From: Ustilago trichophora | Taxonomy: Eukaryota; Basidiomycota; Ustilaginomycetes; Ustilaginales; Ustilaginaceae | Direction of reading: 5' to 3' | NCBI GenBank assembly: GCA_900323505.1 | Contig: OOIN01000014.1 | Location: 496,001 to 560,000 of the forward strand | Length of the DNA stretch: 64,000 nt | Shown here: positions 46,501 through 54,711 of the stretch, piece after piece | How the letters are laid out: every line of letters starts with the position of its first letter | How positions within the stretch are numbered: the stretch's first letter is position 1 | The notes under the pieces: generated by a model | The model's database searches: none | What the model saw: the letters and a program-made list of their open reading frames with translations, nothing else | What the model was told of the DNA's origin: nothing | Made by a program: the position numbers and the translations under genes

Positions 46501-49017
46501 CATTTCGGCGAGCACACCTGCCTTGAAGAAGATCTTGGAAGTACCAATCTTGAAGGTCGACGTGTCCAACTCAAGGGCTTCGACCATCCTCTGACAAGCC
46601 TTGCGGCCGTCCATATAGCCAGGAGGGATGATACCAGGAGTCAATACCTCGTAGCGGTTTCTGAACTCGGAGAAGAGGAGTCGGTTTGGATAACCAAGAC
46701 GCGCAATACGGATGCCTTCAAGTACACCGTTGCAACGCAGCTGTTCGAGCACCAATGGCACGTCCATCTTGCCTGGCTTCTTCTCTGGGTTGGGAACGAT
46801 GCATCGGACAAAGTGAGGCTGTGTCGACGAAAGCTGGCCCATGAGCGAATTGAGCTGCTCCTTGTGCCTCTGACCAACGGTGCGGAAAGCACCACGCTTG
46901 ACGCGACGTTTGGGAGCGGACACAAGCGAAGTCTCCTCGTCCACTTCAGCATACTCGGCAAAGAGGGATGCAATGAAGCGGTCCGTCGACTCGGACATGA
47001 CGCGAGTGAGATTGTCGTTGAGAGGATCCTTGTTCTTGTCGAGCCAGCCGTCGGTGCGATACTCGACATCGCCGGCATAGTGCTTGACTGTGAAGCCCTG
47101 AGCGAAGCGGGTTCGCGCAAACTTTGTAGAGCCATGGGCCAGGCCCTTCTCGGCGGCCAGGGCGGCACCGGCAGCATCCATAGCCGAGCCGTCCTTGTTG
47201 GTACCCCAGATGCGGTAAAGCTTCTCGGTGAAGGTGGTATCGGTAGCCTTGGGCATGATGCACTCCTCGTCCAAACACGAAAGAATGCCGATGGGCGTTG
47301 TAGACTCGATGAGGTCAATGGTGGGCTGGAGATCAAGGCCAAAGTTGACAAAGTCCCACTCAATGTTCTCTCGAGCATATTCCTCTTGCTCAAGGACAAA
47401 CATGTGGTGATTGAAGAATTGCTGAAGCTTCTCGTTGGTGTAGTTGATGCAGAGTTGTTCGAAGCTGTTGACCTCAAAGATCTCGAAACCGGCGATATCG
47501 AGTACACCGATGAAGGTGCTCTTGCTAGTGGGACGGTCGAGGGCCTTGTTGATGCGGTCGACGAGCCAGCCAAAGGCCTTCTCGTACAGAGTCTTGCTGA
47601 GGGCGGCCATCTCCTCGGAGACCTGGCGCATGGTCCTTGAAGAAGTGACCCATTCGCGACCAGCCTTGACACGGGGGCGTAAAAGGGCTTTGGAGAACTC
47701 TTGTTCGGGCAAGCCGAGAACGTGACAGATTTTTTCGACCTGAGGCATGTTGGTGATCCTGGCCTGTTCGGAGCGGTCGGTGGCAAGTTGAATGTTACCG
47801 ATCTGCAAGATGGCGGCAGCTACGCGGAAAAGGTTGAGCTGCTCGTCGGGAGTGAAGCCGACGGTGTTGAGTGCGTCACGCAACAGCTTCCATTCGGCGC
47901 GGTCGTCGACGCCCTCGACATCCTTGCGAGTGCCCTTGAGGTAAGCATAGTCATCGGGAGAGCTCGATAGCAGAAGTTTGTGCTTGAGCTCAGGCTCGGC
48001 GCCACGAAGGAGCTGGTAGAAGATGTGGAAGCTGCGCTCGTTCTCGCTCCGAATGGCAACTCTGCTCTTCTCCAAGAGGTACCAGTCGATGTTGGCACCT
48101 GCAATGGCGCCTACAGATGTGAACTCGATACGAACAAACTTTCCAAAACGACTGGAGTTGTTGTTGCGGATGGTCTGTGCGTTACCAAAGGCTTCCAAGA
48201 TGGGGTTGGCTTGGAGGATCTGGCGCTCAAGGAGGCCGAGACGCTTAGAGGTGACGGGCTCGACACCGTTGATGCGGTCGAGCACCTCGCGAGAGGAGGA
48301 GGGGGTCAATGTGCTGGCTGGCGACTGGGAGCTGTGTGCGGTGGGATCGGCAGCAATGGCAGCTAGATACTGAATGACTTTTTTCGTGTTTTCAGTCTTA
48401 CCGGCACCCGATTCTCCGGTGATGAGAAGACTCTGGTTCTCGCGGTTGTCGATCATGTTGCGCATGGCCTCGTCAGCAAGAGCGAAAACGTGAGGAGCAT
48501 TCTCCTCTCTCCTACGGCCCTTGTATGCTGCGACGATGGCATCTGTGTAAATGGGTAGGGTGTGGTATGGGTTGACTGCTACCAAGAAAAGACCAGAGTA
48601 AGTGTAGATGAGCGAGCTGAAATATCTCTGCCGCAAGTTGTGTACGACACTGGCCTCGTTGAGGAAAGTGAGGTCGGCGATATCCTCGACCTTGTCAAAC
48701 TTGGGCGGGTTCATCTTGCTAAGCTCGAAAGTGGGTACGGTGCGGTTGGAGCCATCTTGCAAAGCGCAGAGTGAATTTTCGCCATCTTCCTTGATGACCC
48801 ACGCGGAGACGTAGCCGACATTTGGGTCAGGGATCCAGACGTATTTCTTGGCAGCAAACTCTGCGGCAGAGGCAGCATCCGAAGCGGACTGACCGACGGC
48901 CCTGGATGGACGAGGCATGGCTGCAGCTAGCTGTGCAGCATTGTTGGCCTCTATGGAAGGGGATGCGCGGTGTGATGGACGGAAAAGATGGGATTTGGTT
49001 CGAACAACGTCGAGCAT
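43513..49017 (-). CDS. Class II (conventional) myosin heavy chain
   Basis: 1834 aa if the first ATG is used. A second ATG at 48918 (MPRPSRAV, better context) would shorten it by 33. No intron. A myosin N-terminal SH3-like region is followed by the motor: P-loop GESGAGKT (201-208), switch I [10 protein letters not shown], switch II [31 protein letters not shown], actin-binding HFVRCIVPN and SH1 helix [15 protein letters not shown]. The neck ([31 protein letters not shown]) is that of class II. Residues about 900-1800 are heptad coiled coil broken by short Gly/Ser-rich stretches. There is no DIL cargo domain, excluding class V. Fungal myosin II builds the cytokinetic ring and contributes to septation. 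The C-terminus is non-helical ([19 protein letters not shown]), as in fungal Myo1/Myo2 tails. Confidence 0.95.
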   Translation of the reverse strand: [1834 protein letters not shown]

Positions 49018-49635
49018 GATTGCGAGAATGTGGCAGGCGAGTGTGCGCCTGGTGGGATGAAGCTAGACGAGTTGCTCCTTGATGGCTTGGTTATGAAGCC
49101 GCTTGGCTCGAACAGCAGCGCAGTAAATGTCGTTATGAGAAGGAGAGCGTTTCGAGTGATGGTGTAATCGTGTAGATGGAGGGGAATCCGGTGTTTATGA
49201 GCCAATGAAGTCGCCTGGAAGTGACACTGTTGATGTAGGGATGAGAGGAGGGCGAGGGTCCGTAAAGAAGGAAAAGAAACGAGAGACGGTGATGGAATGC
49301 GGCGAAGGAAGTAGCTGCAAGACAAGGAGCTGATGGTGGCTAAGCTAGGAACCAGAAGCCGGCGAGTTTGTGGTGTACGAGAGTAAGTGGGTCGTGCTTT
49401 GGACCTCGCTCGAGGATGGAGTCAAAAGAGCTGCGTGAATCTGCAGGCCAAATTGGACAACTCTACAGCAGCAGCAGCCAAAGAGGCTGAGAGCAACACT
49501 TTGCTCGCTTTTGCTCCACTTGATTTTGAGACACGCCCCCTAAACCTGAAATGGATTCAATTCAAAAATATTGAAATCCTCAAACCACACCAAACACCCA
49601 ATTCCCAGCCGACAGGGGCCTCTTTCCCTTTTGCC

Positions 49636-49655
49636 TTTTCTTTTCTTTTCTTTTC
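49636..49655. repeat. TTTTC pentamer array
   Basis: Four perfect TTTTC units in the myosin/CIR_N spacer. Confidence 0.85.
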
Positions 49656-49986
49656 AATTTTCTTTCTTTCTGTTTTTAGGCGCGGCTTGTTGGATAGTTA
49701 TATTGTACGGCCCCTAAGAGCGGAGCTTGGACTCCGTCTAGAAGCTCTCCTTGTCAATCTCCAGCATTGGCTGTTCGAGAGCAAAAGCTTGTTATGAAGG
49801 AAGCGAAAGAATTCTTGCAATCGAAAAGATCAAGAAAAAGAGAGGCAGAGCCCCACACGAGGAATGAGGTCATTTGCAATGTTGAGCTGGCTGTGCAAAG
49901 CAGCAGCTCAGAGACCAACACTCAACTCTATCCAGCTCGCGCGCGCATCCAAATTTGGCACACAGCAGACACACAGAGCAACACAG

Positions 49987-50006
49987 ACTCGAGACGCGTC
50001 TCGAGT
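49987..50006. promoter_or_regulatory. 20-bp perfect palindrome centred on ACGCGT
   Basis: ACTCGAGACGCGTCTCGAGT reads the same on both strands. Its centre is the MluI cell-cycle box (MBF/DSC1 site in yeasts), flanked on each side by CTCGAG. It lies 319 bp before the CIR_N ATG. Function is inferred only. Confidence 0.5.
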
Positions 50007-50148
50007 TCCAATTTGACGTGTGACCTCCCACACACACACTCTCTCTCTCTTCCCGCACGGAAAAGTTCCTTCTCTTTGCTCCTCCTCGTCCTCAAATTTT
50101 CTGCTCTGCGGACAGCAGCGGCGAAATGTGTGGACCCTGCATGCAAAT

Positions 50149-50186
50149 GCAAAAGCAAAAGCAAAAGCAAAAGCAAAAGCCAAAGC
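50149..50186. repeat. GCAAAA hexamer array
   Basis: Five GCAAAA units followed by a diverged GCCAAAGC, about 140-175 bp before the CIR_N start codon. Likely in its 5' leader. Confidence 0.85.
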
Positions 50187-50324
50187 ACACTCTCTCACAT
50201 TCACCCGAATGCTCAACGAGGTTGACTTGTATGCACCTTTTCTGCTCAGCACCTCATCCGTCGACGTCAGGCTCTGGTCGAGCATACCAATGGCAACCTT
50301 CTGAGTCGCATTCTTACGAGCAGC

Positions 50325-51017
50325 ATGCCTCTGCATCTGGCTCAGCACAAGTCCTATCATCCATACAATCAAGCCAACCGGGACCGAGTCCAACGAGATC
50401 AACAACAAGCAGCCTATCAAGACGCTCAACAACGTCACGCTTCGTTTGCGCGTCGTGACCAAGTACGTTTGCAAGCTCTCCGTTCTCGTCGCAAAGACTT
50501 TGAGATCGCCCCACCCGCCAGTGACGAGCCCATTTTCATACCCACATCTGATCCTCCGCATTCCAAAGCTCGATCGGGTCACACTCTCCTTCGACCGCAA
50601 GACGAGCTCAAGCCCTGGTACACAACGACACAGTTGCGAGACGGATCAGAGGCCCGCAAGACGGATGAACAGCGTCTCAAAGACGCTTACAGGGACTCTA
50701 CCGTAAAGTCTTCCAACGACCCGCTCAAAGCTATGGAAAGCTTCTTGGCTCAACGTGAAGCTGCCAAACATTCCTCCCTATCCGACTCCTCCTCCTCCAG
50801 CAGAGCCATTCACCAAGATTCCTCGGACCGGTACGAGCCAGAAGCCGTTCGAGAGGCAAAGCTTCTTCGCAGGCAGCGCTTGCACCGCCGAGACTCTTAT
50901 ACTGACCGAGAGACCCCTTCACGCAGCTCAAAGAGGCATCACTCTTCACATACACGATCCAAAGATGAAGATCGAAACAGACGAAGACGTCATCGCTCAC
51001 ATCGATCAGGAGAATGA
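50325..51017 (+). CDS. CIR_N-domain, LENG1-like protein
   Basis: 230 aa, no intron. Residues 1-55 (MPLHLAQHKSYHPYNQANRDRVQRDQQQA ... DQVRLQALRSRR) match the CIR N-terminal domain: a short Lys/His segment, N, then RV.RDE/Q-type heptads with YPYN-like spacing, as in LENG1 and other splicing-associated proteins. The middle carries an LRPQDELKPWY segment. The C-terminal 70 residues are RS/KR/H-rich (RSSKRHHSSHTRSKDEDRNRRRRHRSHRSGE), the composition of spliceosome-associated factors. A nuclear RNA-processing role is therefore inferred from family and composition. Its stop codon lies 53 bp inside the first-ATG reading frame of FAN1 (see findings). Confidence 0.78.
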   Translation: MPLHLAQHKSYHPYNQANRDRVQRDQQQAAYQDAQQRHASFARRDQVRLQALRSRRKDFEIAPPASDEPIFIPTSDPPHSKARSGHTLLRPQDELKPWYTTTQLRDGSEARKTDEQRLKDAYRDSTVKSSNDPLKAMESFLAQREAAKHSSLSDSSSSSRAIHQDSSDRYEPEAVREAKLLRRQRLHRRDSYTDRETPSRSSKRHHSSHTRSKDEDRNRRRRHRSHRSGE

Positions 51018-53802
51018 TACGCAGCTACCTTCAACGTTCCAAACCCAGCCCACCGGCTATCGTCCAGGCTCTCGCTCCTCCATGTATCCGGAGCTCTTTC
51101 AGCAGATGGTATGCGCCGTCCTCGAGTCCGAGTCGTATCTCTTCTCCAATGCCGAGCTCGACTTCCTCTCCGCTTTCTTTATGCTTTCTTATCATGCACG
51201 CTATCTCTTTGTTCGTCTACTCCAACGCAAGAAGGATACATGGTACCGTCTGGACCGTCTAGAGTCCTATCGATCCGAGGTGCTGGATCTCAAAGCTGCC
51301 ACCGACGAGTTGGCGAGACAAATCTCCTCGCCGCCCTCCGACGGGCCCAAGGTCGAGACTGCCAGAGTCGACGAGGAAGAGCGACGCAACCTAGCCCTTG
51401 ACACCGACAAAGAGAATGCAACCTTGACGCTGCCCAGCCTGCAGCGGGAGCTCAAGCTGGACCAAGAAACGGGTCTGCCTCGTGTCCCCACATATCGTCA
51501 CAAACAACCTCTTGCGGAATCATCAATACCAGCAAACAACGCTCCCACCAGCATCACCAATCTTCAGCAAGAACTCAAAGAGCCGACACTCGATCGCTTC
51601 GTCATGACCGACCGTGACATGAAAGGCGGCATTGCCGAGTCACTTTCGCTGCTCACCATCGAAGAGCTCAAAGTCATTGCTAAAAACATGGGCATCGCCA
51701 AGATCGGTACCACCCGCGCCCAAATTGTATCTGCACTCTCGGCGACCAAGTCCCAATCGATGCTTTTCAAGAGCCCTACCAAGCAAATTACTGGTTCTTC
51801 GAATGGCAGCAGCAGTCCGACCAAGCAGCTCACGCTCAACTTTGGGTCTTCAAGAACCGGAAAGCCTCAAGCGTCTAGGCTCAAGGACGAATTATCGGCT
51901 GCTCTTGGTGGGGGCTGCGTTCAGGTTTTACCCGCTGTCCGGTCTCTCGTGGATCGTGTTGCACTCGTCTACTACCGAGGCAATCTGCTCGGCAGCGCAG
52001 CGCTGACCACAGCAATTCTCTCCCGTTCCCGCATCCGCAACTACCCTCGATACACCTACAAACGAACCAGCTTCCTCTTCCCTTCCCGAGACCATCTGAT
52101 CGCCTTTGAGCGTGCCCTCGGTATCGAAGCCGAGATGGAGAATCTCATCCAATTCGGCAAGAGCGAGACCGATTTCCAGGCAGCCCTGACGCTCTTTGAT
52201 TCCGTCTGGGACGAGTGGAAGTCGTGTGTTGCCGAATGCGTATCTGCTCATCCGGAGGGGATCGACAAGATGGTTTATCACCGAATGCGGTTTCATCCTG
52301 GTTGGGTGTTGACCAGGGTAGTTTATAAGGGTGCGACGGTGTTAGCGAGGTTCAAATTGAGGGAGCGGGAGAAGGAGGTGTTGCAGGCACTGTTGAATCA
52401 GAAAGTTTTTAGGAGGGGAAGGAGGGGGGAATGGTATGATCGGTTGGCATTGATCACGGCGCTTTACTCGGAGGATCAGAGAAAAGGGAAAAGGGAAGCG
52501 CTTCGAATCAGCGTCAAGGGTATGCAGGATCCAGATACCCATCTCATTTACCACGACACACTGCAAAGAAGGATTGCGAGGTTGGAGTCGCAACTTCGCA
52601 TACCAAGATCTGAGCAGCACGATTTCTCTTATACCAAGCTGAAAAGGACTTCAGAGGTCGTATTCAAGGGAATCAGGCTCGATTCGATGGTAGAGACAGA
52701 TACGAGAACAAATCAGCCGATGACGGCCATGTCGAGGTTTTTGCAGACGGGAGACTCGCCACCGACTTCGCCGGATGAAGGTCGGTCAAAGGGGAGCACT
52801 TCTCCGGGGAGCAGCAGGCCTGGTTCGCGCAACGGAAGCCCTGCTAAAGCTTCGCCAACGAAGCGCAACTCGACTGGGCTCGAGATCCGCAAGCCTCTAT
52901 TCAAACGAGTTAAGATCGAGTCGTTCTCGAAATCCTCTGTCAAGAATGATCCTGAATCTCCTTCCTCCAAGCTTTCTCCCAAAGTCGGGTCAGAAGAAGG
53001 TATCGAAGTTGAAGGCCGTCAGACGCCAATCTCTGACACAGGGGTGAAAAAGGAGGACCTTGATGACATTTCCTGGGACGACATCAACGCGCCCGCACCT
53101 GACCCCACCACCCTATCCATCATGACCGCTGGCGAAGCCGCCCTTACTTCCACCACTACTTCTTCCCCTCGACGATCCATGCGGAGCGTATGGCGCGGGC
53201 TCGATGGCCAGCCGTGTCACGTCGAGCAGCTCTGCCTTCAACACTATGCTCTGCAAAACTTCAAAGGGTATCACTGTGAAGGCAAGCTTCTCACCATGAT
53301 CTTTGTTCTGGTGATGTGGGATGTGATCTTTGCCCCAGACATTCCAGGATCTTTCGAAACTCCTTACCAGAGTGCACCATTGGATATGGGATCTGATAGC
53401 TTCCCTATCGTGCGTAGCGGCGAGATTCGCGAGCGACTCAATCGCATCGAAACCTCTGGTGGATTAGATCTGATCGCAGAGGTAGACGATCGAGAGAGAT
53501 CCAACAAGACGTGGGCGGTCGGGTGCAGGTGGGATCTGTTCAGCAAGCAGGATCTGTTGGAGGTCGCAGAGTGTCTCGGTGGACACTCGATCAGTGTAGT
53601 GTGTCAAATGTTGGTCGAGGAGTGGGATCACTGTAGCAGTGGGATGCCTGATTTGGTGATTTGGAGAATGGAGGACAAGGTGGTGCGGTTTGTCGAGGTC
53701 AAGGGACCAGGCGATAGGTTGAGTGAGACACAAAAGGTTTGGATTGATGTATTGTTGCGGGCCGGGGTTGAGGTTCAGGTTGGGATCGTTAGCGAGGGGT
53801 AG
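50965..53802 (+). CDS. FAN1: FAN1-type structure-specific nuclease (interstrand crosslink repair)
   Basis: 945 aa from the first in-frame ATG (50965), or 906 aa from the ATG at 51082, which sits immediately before the conserved region. The conserved part begins PELFQQMVCAVLESESYLFSNAELDFLSAFF and continues through LFVRLLQRKKDTWYRLDRL. A SAP DNA-binding motif is at about 225-260 (LSLLTIEELKVIAKNMGI), then TPR-like helices (WVLTRVVYKGATVLARFKLREREKEVLQALLNQ...RRGEWYDRLALI). The C-terminal VRR-NUC domain has the PD...(D/E)xK active site: P895-D896 in GMPDLVIW, then E911 and K913 in FVEVKG. There is no N-terminal UBZ zinc finger, in line with fungal FAN1 proteins. The enzyme trims branched DNA during crosslink repair. 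It overlaps or abuts the upstream CIR_N gene on the same strand. Confidence 0.93.
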   Translation: MKIETDEDVIAHIDQENDTQLPSTFQTQPTGYRPGSRSSMYPELFQQMVCAVLESESYLFSNAELDFLSAFFMLSYHARYLFVRLLQRKKDTWYRLDRLESYRSEVLDLKAATDELARQISSPPSDGPKVETARVDEEERRNLALDTDKENATLTLPSLQRELKLDQETGLPRVPTYRHKQPLAESSIPANNAPTSITNLQQELKEPTLDRFVMTDRDMKGGIAESLSLLTIEELKVIAKNMGIAKIGTTRAQIVSALSATKSQSMLFKSPTKQITGSSNGSSSPTKQLTLNFGSSRTGKPQASRLKDELSAALGGGCVQVLPAVRSLVDRVALVYYRGNLLGSAALTTAILSRSRIRNYPRYTYKRTSFLFPSRDHLIAFERALGIEAEMENLIQFGKSETDFQAALTLFDSVWDEWKSCVAECVSAHPEGIDKMVYHRMRFHPGWVLTRVVYKGATVLARFKLREREKEVLQALLNQKVFRRGRRGEWYDRLALITALYSEDQRKGKREALRISVKGMQDPDTHLIYHDTLQRRIARLESQLRIPRSEQHDFSYTKLKRTSEVVFKGIRLDSMVETDTRTNQPMTAMSRFLQTGDSPPTSPDEGRSKGSTSPGSSRPGSRNGSPAKASPTKRNSTGLEIRKPLFKRVKIESFSKSSVKNDPESPSSKLSPKVGSEEGIEVEGRQTPISDTGVKKEDLDDISWDDINAPAPDPTTLSIMTAGEAALTSTTTSSPRRSMRSVWRGLDGQPCHVEQLCLQHYALQNFKGYHCEGKLLTMIFVLVMWDVIFAPDIPGSFETPYQSAPLDMGSDSFPIVRSGEIRERLNRIETSGGLDLIAEVDDRERSNKTWAVGCRWDLFSKQDLLEVAECLGGHSISVVCQMLVEEWDHCSSGMPDLVIWRMEDKVVRFVEVKGPGDRLSETQKVWIDVLLRAGVEVQVGIVSEG

Positions 53803-53820
53803 AGAGAGAGAGAGAGAGAG
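53801..53820. repeat. GA repeat overlapping the FAN1 stop codon
   Basis: Ten GA-type dinucleotides starting inside the TAG stop (53800-53802). Slippage would change the immediate 3' flank, not the protein. Confidence 0.85.
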
Positions 53821-53952
53821 ATAGCCGCAATGTGAAAACGTGAGATTCAAGTGATTGTGTGAATGCGTGGAGAATTGTGAACACAGGTTGATGCTGAGTA
53901 TGGCAAGGGGGAGTACATGGATTACTTAGGGGTATGGGCTTGGGGAAACGGT

Positions 53953-54711
53953 CTAGTCTTCGTCCATGAGTTGGTCCTCTCCTTCATCCTCCTCCTCTTC
54001 ATCGTCATCGTGCTGGTTGCCATTTTGCAGACTCTTTCTCAACAAACTTTCATCCCCACCCTCGTCCTCACCATCTGGCATTACTGAATCATCTCCATCC
54101 TCTGCATCCTCACCACCGTCAAACCTGGATATGTCGGCGTCTCCATCCTCACCGTCCCCATCCCTTGGCCCTGACGATGTCGCCTTTGCGCCCGTTCCGG
54201 CAGCTTTTTCAGTCTTCTTTCTCGCCGCATTCTCCCTGTATGCCCTCAACTGATCCTTCAACTCCCTCAATACTTCTCCATCTCCACCGTCCAGCTCTAC
54301 CTCTTTCACCGCTTCCAACACGTGCTGTGCCGAGATGATTTTTCCTCCCTTCCCAGCAACCTTATCGTGAGCAGCAGCGCTCAAGTAGCTGATGAATACC
54401 GTGGCGCTCTTGACCAGTGCCTGTTGAACTTCTTTACGCAACTGTACAGAGTCGGGAATGTCGCTCTTAGCAAGTTTGACAATGTTGGTTCGAGGAAGAT
54501 CGAAAGCTTCGATGCCCTTTTGGGCCGTTTCCTGCTGCTTCAGCACGGTTTTCGCAGCTGGAGGGATGATGAGGGCGGTGTTGGAGGAAGAGGACGATGG
54601 CTCGGGGTCAGCGCCGGAGGGAGTGCCGATAGACTTTCGTGGACCACCTTTGGCAGCTGGTGTCGAAGGTGCCGATGCGGCTGATACTCCGCCTGTAGAT
54701 TTCCGTGGCAT
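53953..54711 (-). CDS. DPB4: Dpb4 / POLE3-like histone-fold subunit
   Basis: 252 aa, no intron. A disordered 70-residue N-terminus precedes an NF-YB-type histone fold at about 71-145: DLPRTNIVKLAKSDIPDSVQLRKEVQQALVKSATVFISYLSAAAHDKVAGKGGKIISAQHVLEAV. This is the Dpb4/POLE3/CHRAC17 signature. The C-terminus is a long acidic Asp/Glu tail. Dpb4 pairs with Dpb3-type partners in DNA polymerase epsilon and in ISW2/CHRAC remodelers, acting in leading-strand replication and histone inheritance. The promoter holds two ACGCG cores (55046 and 55068). The gene is convergent with FAN1 (150 bp apart). Confidence 0.92.
   Translation of the reverse strand: MPRKSTGGVSAASAPSTPAAKGGPRKSIGTPSGADPEPSSSSSNTALIIPPAAKTVLKQQETAQKGIEAFDLPRTNIVKLAKSDIPDSVQLRKEVQQALVKSATVFISYLSAAAHDKVAGKGGKIISAQHVLEAVKEVELDGGDGEVLRELKDQLRAYRENAARKKTEKAAGTGAKATSSGPRDGDGEDGDADISRFDGGEDAEDGDDSVMPDGEDEGGDESLLRKSLQNGNQHDDDEEEEDEGEDQLMDED

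Larger units (their letters stand above)
49018..50324. promoter_or_regulatory. Divergent region between myosin II and the CIR_N/FAN1 pair
   Basis: 1.3 kb without a supported gene. The palindrome, TTTTC array and GCAAAA array are listed separately. The last 300 bp are CT/CA-rich and probably leader for the CIR_N gene. Confidence 0.5.

Noticed and set aside
45847..47640. 597-codon plus-strand ORF inside the myosin gene
   Set aside because: Antisense to the highly conserved motor and tail; codon bias of the real gene keeps the opposite frame open.
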